Shown here in pieces: positions 55,359 to 64,000 of a DNA stretch of 64,000 nt. Source of the DNA: Phragmites australis (lineage: Eukaryota > Streptophyta > Magnoliopsida > Poales > Poaceae); the NCBI RefSeq assembly GCF_958298935.1, contig NC_084924.1:29795819-29859818 (forward strand), written 5' to 3'. Within the stretch, counting starts at the first letter, position 1. Each line of letters begins with the position of its first letter. The notes below the pieces were generated by a model. That model saw only the letters and a program-made list of their open reading frames with translations. It did no database searches and was not told where the DNA came from. Both the position numbers and the translations under genes were made by a program.

Positions 55359-58300
55359 TGTCACACCCCAAAATTCCGATTTTTGGTTGTGAGCATTTTA
55401 AAATAATAAAATAACCTTTTTAAAAAAAATTGAAAGCTTTTCTAACTTTTTTAGAGTTTAAATTTGTTTTTTTGTGTGATAAAAAATGTATTTATAAAAT
55501 ATTAGAATAGGTTAAGGAATTTTCTAGTTGGATTAATCCTTTTTGATCTCTCCCAAATTTGCTGGAAAGTCTATTCTTTTCTCTTCCTTAAATGTCCCTC
55601 GAAAAATTCCTTTTCTTGTTTCCAGTATTTTCCCAAAAGTGTCCTTATCCCTAAATACCTCAGCCCAGCCCAGAAACCTATCTAAAACCTAGCCGAATCC
55701 CACCTCTCACTCTCTTCCCCGCCTGTCTGCCTCAGGCCGCCTCTCCCTCCTCACCCCGCTTGGGCTGTGGCCCGGCCGTTCCCCATGCATGCCAGCTCCT
55801 CTAGTGGGCCGAGCCCACCCAGCCAAGCCGGTTGCCCCAACCGCTGTCTCTCTGTTGTGCGGGCCCAACTCAAGCCACGCCGAGCCATCACTAAGGCATG
55901 CTGCTTTGGGTCATCTCCCCCTCCGGCCGCGCCTCCGCTCCCCTCCGCCATCCACCACAAATCCGATGCCACACCACGCCCTTTCTCCTCATAGAAAAAT
56001 GGTCGAATCTGAAGCCTTAACTCCCCATCAATCTCCTCCACCAACCATGGCCGAGCCCTAATTCTGCCTCCTCCCATCTCATATGTCATGCTCGGCGCCG
56101 CCGCGGTCTTCTTCTGCAACTCTGGTGGAGCATCGCCCACGCTTGATCATTGCCTCCAGTGACCCTCACACAACGCCTTCACACCCAAGGGACTATGCCG
56201 CCACTAGGAACCCGTCCGCGACCTCACCTTCACCCCCATCCACCATAGCACAACCGCAGCTAGCTCCATGGCCAATGATCGTACCTCATCGTTGCCCATT
56301 CACCTCGCTCCTTCTCTGGCCAAGCCAAGGCCACCTTCGGCTTCACTCAGGAGATGTGGTGCCGAGGCATCTCCTCCCTGTCATCCCGGACCACCAAAGC
56401 CATGGCCACGCCACACCGAAGCGCTGCTATCGCCAACATGTCCGCCAACCAAACTCACCGCACACGGCCGCCCAGTTGGCCATCTCCATGGCACTTTCCC
56501 TCCCTTCTCTCCCCCATCACTCCTTCATTAAATCCCCTTCTTCAATCAACACTCAAACACGTAACTGACAGCCATAGTGCCCATTGAAGTCGGTCATCGT
56601 TACTTCTCGCACCCCCTGCCGCTTCCTCTCCCTTTTCTCTATAAAAGTCAAGCCCCCAGCCTCTCTATCCCTTTCTACATCCTACCGCAAAAAAATGTGT
56701 CTCATCTCCCCCACTACAACGCCACCCATATCCGTCCCTCCCCGAGCTCACCGACTGATCTGCACGCCTCTCCACCTGCGTGCTCGACCCCGGAACTCGG
56801 ACGTCAGCTGGCCACTCTGCGCGCGTTGCCCTGTGCGCTGCTGCAGGCTGGGTGGAGGCCATACCTGAGTGTGTCGCCTCCCTGCCATGCCGCTACCCTG
56901 TTACTGCGTGTCCCCAACAGCCACGCATAGACCACTACCGCGTGTCACTGTGTGTTGCATGCCCGCCCTCCAATGCCGCCTTTCGAAGGAGAGCACCGAG
57001 GAGGTCACCACCGAGCACCCCTCATCTCTGCCGGCTAGTTGAAGCCCCACTTGCTGGAGCTCATCGCTGCAGCCATGGCAGCATGCATGTGTGCGTGCAT
57101 GTAATATGAGGTTAGAAGATATGTGATTTCCTACATAACCTCCCTGCAACATGTTATGTATGCAAAACAACCCTCCCACCTCATGCAGTTTCTTCGAATA
57201 GCCCCTGCAAGTTTTTAATGTATACAACTAAGTCCTTCCACCAAAATGGTTCCTCTCTCTATGGTAATTTGTAGGTAAACCCTCCAGCTCCAATGCAATT
57301 TTGGTCTCTATTATTTTTCTGCTATAGGATGTGTTGCATGCTAGCCCCTAAAGCATGCTTATAGTTCCAATTCTAGTCTGTTCTTTCAATTCAAATAGAA
57401 TTCATGAGTGAAATCTTGTTTAGTAAAATTTCAATACAAATTCATCTTGTATCCAATTCAGCGAATTTCATCCAAATAATTTGATCATTTCTCACCTTTT
57501 GTTTTGGCATTTAGGCACTGCAGTTTCTAAGTACTATTTTAATATTTGAATTCATGTTGGATAGCTTTGAGATGTAGGATCCACATGTAATTGCAAATAC
57601 AATATGCATTTAAAATATTCAAAATTCATTAGACATTGTGTTTACTTGTCACATTGCTCGATCATTCTCTTCTATCGCTTCATGTGATTCTCAAACTTCG
57701 ATTGATCCACCCCTTTTCATACAAATTCCAATCGACCCAACTCCTCGTTCATAATTCATAAAAATCCCATAACAATTGTTCCACTCAGTTACAATTGTCA
57801 GTTAGGGCTTAATAAGATCTCACATACCATCTTGCTCGGATATCCTTTTTGTGTCCTATCTGGCAAGATCCTAAAATTCTGACACACCACAACCATATCA
57901 TTGTCACATGCACTGAGCCCTTCATTCTTTTTCCCTACTATTGCCATGCCATCGCTATAGTTAGGGTTTTCCTTTGGCAAATAATTTCATAAATTGATCG
58001 AGAATATTTTTAGGGAATATTTTGGCTCCTTTTTCTTTCAACCCTAATTTAATCTTCTGAGAGCTTGTTCTCCTCCATCTGAACTCTGGTTTGAGTGGTT
58101 CTTGTGCCCAAATTCTTCTAAAATCATATCTTATCCAACTATAGTGTTTTTATGATGTGTTGTCTCTTTTTGGTGTATTATTTCTTAGTTGTTTTGTACT
58201 TTCTCTTTTATCCATAGATCTTGTGAGCAGAATATAATGTTTCTAGAGATTCGATAAGCTACATGGTTGAGACTTCGAGATATGCTAGAACTGAGTTTAC

Positions 58301-59591
58301 GAAGATCACTGAGCAGTAGCCAGGAAAGTGTCCTTGAACAATTTGTTTTGTTTTACAAATTGCATGCTCGTCAAATATGACATCCCATTGTTAGGGTTTA
58401 CTAGTTTTTTCCTGGTTATCATGTTATGGGTAGAATGTGCTTAGTTGTGCTTACTCATGGGTAGCATTGAGAGTGTTTTGGTCAATAATGATGAACTTTG
58501 GTAAAAATGCCTAGACTTGGAAAGTAGGGTCTGGGCAAGTTTAGCTTGATGGTTCGCCTATGGATGTGTTCCAGGCAAGTATGTTCGCTTTGTAGGATAT
58601 TGGTTATCTCCCTGTGTTGGATATTGGCGGTCTTGCCCAGACCATGTTAGGGACCAGTTAGTGGAGCAACCACCTAGGTTAAATAGTACAACCACAAGCC
58701 TGGTATGGGATGGGACTAGCTGAGTAATTCACTTTCTCTCAGCATGGTGAAGATCATTTGGTGGTACAGGGACAAAAGGGACACTTCTTAGAACCGTAAG
58801 GCGCAAGAGAGGGCTTCTGGGGTGGAGGGGTACTCCACTTATGTACGGCGGTGAGACCTTAGCAGATTGACACATGCTGAGAGAGGCGATGGAAAGGCTT
58901 TGCAGTGGAATCCTGCCCGCACACCTCAAAAGTGTGTAAGTGTTTGATTGACACGGGCAAAAAGGAGAACACGTCTTGTGGGTAAAGTGTACAACCTATG
59001 TAGAGTGAAAACTAATATATCAACCATACTCATGGTTATGAGTGGCCTAGACCCTCACATGATTAGCAGGTGTTTTGGTTGGGTTGGCTCATGAAGTTAA
59101 GTGTTGGTAGATGTTGTTTGGCTTGGGTAAAGCCAGGAACAGTTGGTTGTAGATTTGTTTTACTAAGTTCTATTCCACTTAGAAAATAGGTTGCCTTTAA
59201 AATGGTTCGCAACTAAAATAGCCCCATGTCATGCTTTCCCACACTTGCAGAATACGATATGTACTCATACTTGCTATTTCCAATAATAAATATTGCTCAG
59301 TTGGAGAAGATTACACGGAGATCAAGGAAGCTGAAGGCTACAATGAAGACAGAGCGTCCTAAGTTGTGTTGCCCCTAGTCGATTACATGTGGTGTGCCTT
59401 GAAGATTTCTTTGGAGTTTTCTCTTATTGTTCCGCTACTATTTAAAAACTCTGGTATTTATTTCAATAAAGTTATTTTTGTTCGATATAGAATTGTACAT
59501 CACTAATAATTTCACCACATGTATGATGAAACTGATCCTGGTATACATGTGGAATACACCTAGTTATTCTTTTGAAAAATCGAGCATGACA
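55359..59591 (+). mobile_element. Solo LTR of a chromovirus-type Ty3-gypsy element, 4233 bp
   Basis: It starts TGTCACACCCCAAAATTCC and ends GAGCATGACA, flanked by the perfect 5-bp duplication AGACC, with no gag or pol inside. Long LTRs of 3-4 kb or more are typical of the Del/Tekay group. A TATA box (TATAAAAG, 56640-56647) follows a GC-rich U3. The C-rich segment (55700-56900) produces many frames (for example 55751-56140, 56083-56568, 56577-56930) that are proline/serine/histidine-rich and have no family resemblance. They are not called as genes. The remainder is A/T-rich and gene-free. Confidence 0.88.
56640..56647 (+). promoter_or_regulatory. TATA box of the solo LTR
   Basis: TATAAAAG after TTTTCTC, about 1280 bases into the LTR. 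As a solo LTR it is a free-standing promoter reading rightwards into the neighbouring LTR remains. Confidence 0.6.
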
Positions 59592-59596
59592 AGACC
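59592..59596. repeat. Target-site duplication of the 4.2-kb solo LTR, right copy
   Basis: AGACC, matching 55354-55358. Confidence 0.93.
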
Positions 59597-61600
59597 CAAG
59601 CTTAACCCTAGCCTAGGGTTTATCCTTGGGGTATCATAAGTTTAGCTCGGTGAATATTGTCCAAATCACTTTAGAAGCACTCCACTAGTCCCATAGAGTG
59701 TGGTGGAAGGTTTCGTCGGAGCCTTAGTCAGCGGCCTCGCAAAGTGGCGTCGACAGGGTCTCACGGTCACACCGCCACTAGGGCCAGTCTGACTGCTAAG
59801 CACCAAAACCTTCTGCAAGATGACGGTTAGACGGCCACCTCAACGTCAGTCTGACCACCAGCCATGCAAGGCTATGTGTACCTAGGTTACCTTGTCTGGG
59901 GTTTCAAACTTTGGAACCCTAATCATTTGGTGGTCTTTTGCAAATATTTTCAAAAAACGACGCTCTATTAATTATCAACTATGCATCATATGCACACTTT
60001 TCCATCGTTTAATTATGTTTTAATTGCATTCTTGATTCTTTTAGAGAGCATTACGTCGACGGTCCAAGCGAGTGAAGGCACCGACGACCTACCTAAGTTA
60101 CGTGAGTGTTGCATCAGGAGTATCAGACAATTGCCAGAGCAACAATTGAAGAATCTAAGCATTCTCAACCTACTACTTTGGATCTCGTATTGTATAACCT
60201 AATAAATTACGCTTTATGTATGTTTGCATGAGTAGTGGGTCCATTGTCGGTTTTTGGTGGGTAGACCTGTGTTGATGAATTGTATTACTTCTACATTGAG
60301 TTGTTGATTATCCATATCCTTGTAGCCTTGATAATATTGTTGATGTCTAATTTAAGAGTTATTTGAAATGCTTAGCAATGCATAGGTCCCCGATGGAAGT
60401 CGAGCGTTGGTGCAACCATTGTTCTTGAGTTTAGGGCTTAGCTGTTGTTTACAAACACAATGACAATGATGTGAGTTGTATGGGGTGTGTGAGAATGAGG
60501 CGGGATGTGAGCATTGTTAGGGGTATCTTCTGCACTGGAGGAGTTCCTCGGTGTAGTTCGGGAGAGGAACTCGGATGCCATAGACCGCTTGCATCGTTTA
60601 AGCACCGTCCGTTATTGTAGTTGGCTCTAGAACTTTTTGTACTAACCACATGTTGATCTAATGGTAACATAAGCCGAATACCTCTGTAGTTGTGATCATT
60701 TGGGCTTGCACATTGACGGTGTGAGCGGGTGGGCTTGTAGTGACACTTGTGGTTGCTCTGGGAGTAAACCTAAGTGTGCTCCGCACCGAGCGATGTTTGA
60801 TCCAAATGGTTAGGCTAATTGGGAAACGTTGGCACGAGTACACCCTTGGGTGGGCTTCTATGGTCACTCAAGCCGTATGGTCCTCGACTCATGTGGGTAA
60901 AGTTGTAACCCCTGTAGGGTGTAAGAAAAATTTGAATTATCGCACTCTTGGTCATGAGCATGTTTCTGTCCATTTGCAGCAGTCGTAGAGTTGCGAATGT
61001 GGGATGTGTGGTATGTTTGGATGAGATGGGTTTGAGATGGTTTATTTTACAGTTATGTTCATGAGATGGTTCCAGTTACGTTTATATGCAAGTCAATGGT
61101 TACATAGTAGAAAGGATTGTGGTTAAGTTTAGGCACTCACACATTGGTGTTAAGGTTGCTTACGCATGCGAATTTACTTAACCTTGTGGCCTACTCCTTG
61201 CTAATGGCTATTATATGTACCCATTATGGATTAAGTCTTGCGAATACCTTCGTACTCACATTGCTCTTTTAGGTTCTACCAGTGAGGAGGAGCTTGTGTT
61301 TGGCTACTTCACGCCCACCGATGTAGGTGGCGGGAATGAGTAGTGCAAACTACTCTTGGGGCATGACTTTTGAGTGGAGCCTAAGGGCATATAGCTTTAT
61401 CTAGCTTTTGTTGGTTCATAGATGTTAATCTTATGCCACGTAGTATCTAGTTTTGGCTATGAGGTGATCTATTCTTTATCCTCCTAACTTCCTTTTGATG
61501 TAAAATGTTGTAAATGCTTAAGAATTTGTAATATAATTTAATTAATCGCTCTTTCTTAAGCTTTATTTTTGTGATGCTATATGTTGGAAAGGCATGTCTT
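59597..61600 (+). repeat. 3' LTR of the chromovirus, part 2, no gene
   Basis: Sequence resumes after the solo LTR with further GTCTGACC-type motifs (59790-59865). Bases 60270-61260 are the plus copy of the inverted pair with 46022-47025. The exact LTR end was not found. The short frames (59981-60202, 60740-60988) lack motifs, and the second is matched by a frame in the inverted copy only because the DNA is repeated. Confidence 0.6.
60270..61260 (+). repeat. LTR fragment, plus copy of an inverted pair
   Basis: It is the reverse complement of 46022-47025 with moderate divergence, including small gaps. Confidence 0.88.
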
Positions 61601-61808
61601 CCAATCTTGGGTACAAAACATGTGTCGGGACTACCAAGATAGTATTTTAGTTAATCATTGTGGTCGTGATCACCGAGACTACTGTCGATTGTGCGGGACT
61701 ACCAAGATAGTATTTTAGTTAATCATTGTGGTCGTGATCACCGAGACTACTGTCGATTGTGCGGTGCCGATAAAAAAATCTGCACTGATGGGCATTTGTG
61801 TAGTAGTG
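61601..61808. repeat. CACTA-like terminus
   Basis: Read from 61808 leftwards on the minus strand the sequence is CACTACTACACAAATGCCC, close to the right end of the second CACTA (CACTACTACATAAACC). The companion end was not identified. Confidence 0.5.
61627..61762. repeat. Exact tandem duplication of a 68-bp unit
   Basis: The unit beginning GGGACTACCAAGATAG occupies 61627-61694 and 61695-61762. The copies look identical, so the duplication is recent. Confidence 0.95.
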
Positions 61809-61900
61809 CATATGTTGTTCACCATTTCATCACATTGTGCAAGCGTTACATACTCTTGAACGTAGAAGATGGTGGTGATAAGTCATCTTCTCCACCAAGG

Positions 61901-62200
61901 TGTTAGTTATAGTCTCTAAAAGATGATTGTATCACGTCTATGTGTATGTATGTTTGAATAACGTGTTATTATATTCCATGGATAACTATCATTTACATTC
62001 ATTAGCAAGTATGTGACTTGTTCATAAAGGTCTTTGTTTCTATTATGATGTTATTTAATCCCTAATCTCGTATCATAATGATGATTCATAGATCAGCATA
62101 TGCATTGATTGATGATCACGTTTTACGGATCATAAATATGGAGATATCATATTGATAATGTTGACACATGTTAGAGAACACACCGATTGCTATTGATCTA
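61901..62200 (+). repeat. Fragment of a copia LTR
   Basis: It begins TGTTAGTTATAGTCTC and follows the start of the copia LTR at 19701 through shared phrases such as AGCAAGTATGTG, TGATTGATGATCA and TATGTTAGAGAACA, with clear divergence. It ends near 62200. Confidence 0.7.
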
Positions 62201-62460
62201 GACAGAAGCAAGATTGTTATCTTGGACTCACTAAATAAACCTAAGAAACAGTACCAGGACCTCATAGATCTAGGTAAACTCACTAATTTCATCTATAGAT
62301 AATCAGTGAAACAATCTATGCGGGTTCTACATATGCAAATTCATGCGAGAGTGTGGCGATTCTAATGTCGAATATAACAATATTGAGGCACGTAATTACA
62401 TATTAATGCTTGATTTTAATATCTATGCATGTTTTGTGGATTAATTATTTTAATTGGTTA
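62201..62460. other. No gene seen
   Basis: A/T-rich sequence of unknown origin. Confidence 0.5.
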
Positions 62461-62700
62461 GAGACAACTTATGAAGCTGAACAAGTTGACTATTCTTCCA
62501 TGAAATCATAGCCGTTCAAGAAGCCCTTGTTGAGCTCATCAATGATCAGGTCATTGATCCAAATGACGAATAGCATGACCTGGACAACCATGATGTAGTG
62601 TTACGTGAGCTTCTTAAATATCATAACCATACATATCCTTCGTTGTTGACTCGTGACTTACCTAGCACGACGCCTAGTAAATAGAAATATAATTGGTACA
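62461..62700 (+). pseudogene. C-terminal remnant of a CACTA gene 2 (Ulp1-type)
   Basis: The reading EALVELINDQVIDPNDE followed by DLDNHDVV (about 62516-62605) resembles the last residues of the protease-type second gene of grass CACTA elements (a FINDEVI then GEFH pattern). It stands just before a CACTA subterminal array, as expected. Stops are present and the rest of the gene is absent. Confidence 0.5.
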
Positions 62701-63350
62701 AACTTGTCATAAGTTGAAAACTTGTATTGTGGCAAATTAATGAACTTTGGTGGTTCAAAGTGAATATGTGGTGTGTGTGTGTATATAGACACATATATAT
62801 ATGTAAATTAATAAATTAATTCGATAAATTAGATGGACACTATGTGAAAAATGGACAAGGGTGATGGGTCATAACCGTCATGGGTGACGGGTCCCGCATC
62901 CATCACTCCGAACGTGTCACTGATGACATGTAATAAGTGACGGGTAAGGACCCATCACCAATAAGTTCATTGGTGACGGGTCAAAACTTGATCCGTCACT
63001 TATTAAGGTCATTGGTGACGGGTCACAACTGCGATCTGTCACTTATGACTGATATACGGTTTTTGCGCTTTTTGGACGCGAAAAAAAGTCAAAAAAATAT
63101 TTTCACCCAAGCCAATCCAACTCAAGCCTATCACAACTCGCCACGTGTCTCCACCTATTTTTTCAGGCTGTTTTTAGAATGTGCGTTCCGTGAGAATCGA
63201 ACTCGTGACGGCCCCTAGCGCGCGTAGCTGCCTAACCACCTCAACCTCGCGTGCGTCCTGAACGGACTCATATAAAAGATCTTTTTAACTATTTTACCAA
63301 GCGTCATAAGTGACAGGTCATAGTTATGACCCGTCACCAATGTTAATTTA
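62701..63350. repeat. Subterminal repeat array of a third CACTA family
   Basis: GGTGACGGGTC, AAGTGACGGGT and complements (GACCCGTCACC) recur at 62868, 62884, 62936, 62972, 63015 and 63320-63345. A TG/TA repeat lies at 62770-62815. The terminal CACTA bases were not located with certainty. Confidence 0.75.
63192..63241 (-). other. tRNA-like segment with box A and box B resemblance
   Basis: On the minus strand AGGTGGTTAGGCAG (63241-63228) resembles box A, and GAGTTCGATTCTC (63204-63192) fits box B. It sits inside the CACTA subterminal array, like the segment at 41312-41367 in a different CACTA family. Confidence 0.4.
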
Positions 63351-63685
63351 ACAATAGACATAAAAACCAGTTGACTCAGAGTGCCTTCGGTTAAATGGTC
63401 TTAATTTTTGCATACGGACTCCGATTTTGACGTTTTTTTGACTCTATGGACATCTATAGAAAAAGTTACATCCATTTCTCCCTGCCTTTGCCGGGTTCTA
63501 CGAATTTTTTGAGGCCTAAAACATTTTGGAAGATTGAGTTCTCACCTCCGAAAGTTTCTACACCGTTTTCGGAAGGAGCATTTGTGTCCATAGCCGTTAC
63601 CCCTTACATCAAACTTGATCAGAAATGTACAATGGTTCATATTCTAGTGCTTCTGAAGTGAGAAAAAAAAGAGAAAATAAAATAA
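63351..63685. other. No gene seen
   Basis: The sequence includes GGTCTTAATTTTTGCATACGG and similar phrases that look like transposon subterminal filler. The 71-codon frame at 63446-63661 has no recognisable motif. Confidence 0.5.
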
Positions 63686-64000
63686 AATTTCAATGAATGG
63701 CATATACAGCTAGGTCATACACTCTCAACATTTTAAATTTAACAATCTAAGCATGCCGGATATTATTGGTGAAACTTGGCTTTACTAGTTATGTTTGGAA
63801 TCAATGGTCGAATATGATCAAAGGTGTAGGAATTGCCTTCATAGAAGCCTTCTTCCACTCCTTCCTCGTAGTCTGGGTCTTTGGGTTCCACCTCGAATGC
63901 ATCTTCATCTCGCATATGCAAATTAGCGTTGAATAAGCGTTTGATCGAAATAATCCTACAAGAACTCCAAGCAAGGGACAAACACTAAACGAGATGGAAC
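63686..64000 (-). repeat. LTR-like repeat, minus copy of an inverted pair
   Basis: Reverse complement of 22208-22525. It runs off the window end, so its full extent is unknown. Confidence 0.85.

Noticed and set aside
55751..57110. Several open frames suggesting a host gene
   Set aside because: They lie inside a 4.2-kb solo LTR with perfect ends and target duplications, are low complexity, and match no family I know.

Overview
The window is a stretch of grass (Poaceae) nuclear heterochromatin-like DNA. No bacterial signal is present. The evidence is a complete, intron-bearing class III peroxidase gene surrounded by nested LTR retrotransposons (Ty1-copia, Ty3-gypsy of Tat and chromovirus types) and CACTA (En/Spm) DNA transposons. 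Their protein families (TNP2 transposase, Ulp1-like second gene, Tat dual RNase H, antisense 'putative gypsy type transposon' domain) are typical of large grass genomes. A panicoid grass is a reasonable guess but is not proven from the sequence alone. Only one ordinary host gene is clearly intact: the peroxidase at 34333-35464 on the minus strand.

Layout. (1) 1-21160: an old Ty1-copia element whose left LTR begins outside the window. Its leader is split by a younger 13.3 kb Tat-lineage Ty3-gypsy element at 2424-15685 (minus strand), flanked by the 5-bp target duplication GAAAG. The gypsy element carries gag-pol on the minus strand and a convergent antisense gene with its own TATA box and intron on the plus strand. 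(2) 21161-23406: an old LTR-like fragment, part of which reappears inverted at the very end of the window. (3) 23407-34127: a CACTA element with degenerate TNP2 and Ulp1-type genes, holding a 1-kb solo LTR (29334-30337, TSD GATAT). (4) 34128-35560: peroxidase gene and core promoter. (5) 35605-47365: the peroxidase upstream region occurs twice, 11.4 kb apart. Between the copies lie remains of CACTA elements, a small open frame for an RNase H1-type hybrid-binding domain with a hydrophobic tail, a 262-bp foldback, a CACTA transposase pseudogene and an inverted LTR fragment. (6) 47366-50692: repeats and a second, inverted copy of the CACTA transposase. (7) 50693-61800: a decayed chromodomain-type (Tekay/Del-like) gypsy element, its 3' LTR split by a 4.2-kb solo LTR (55359-59591, TSD AGACC). 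(8) 61800-64000: CACTA ends, a copia LTR fragment, and the inverted LTR fragment.

Nearly every element gene is broken by stop codons and frameshifts. Several stops are C-to-T type changes in CAG or TGG codons, as expected from deamination of methylated cytosine. The insertion order can be read from the nesting: the copia element is older than the Tat gypsy, the CACTA is older than its solo LTR, and the chromovirus is older than the 4.2-kb solo LTR. The points most worth a second look are the hybrid-binding-domain open frame with its adjacent foldback (39154-39838), the duplicated and orphaned peroxidase promoter, the inverted pair of CACTA transposase copies, the G-box palindrome array in the gypsy LTRs, and the antisense gene of the Tat element. 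Nothing here is demonstrably a new biological system. All identifications rest on reading motifs by eye.
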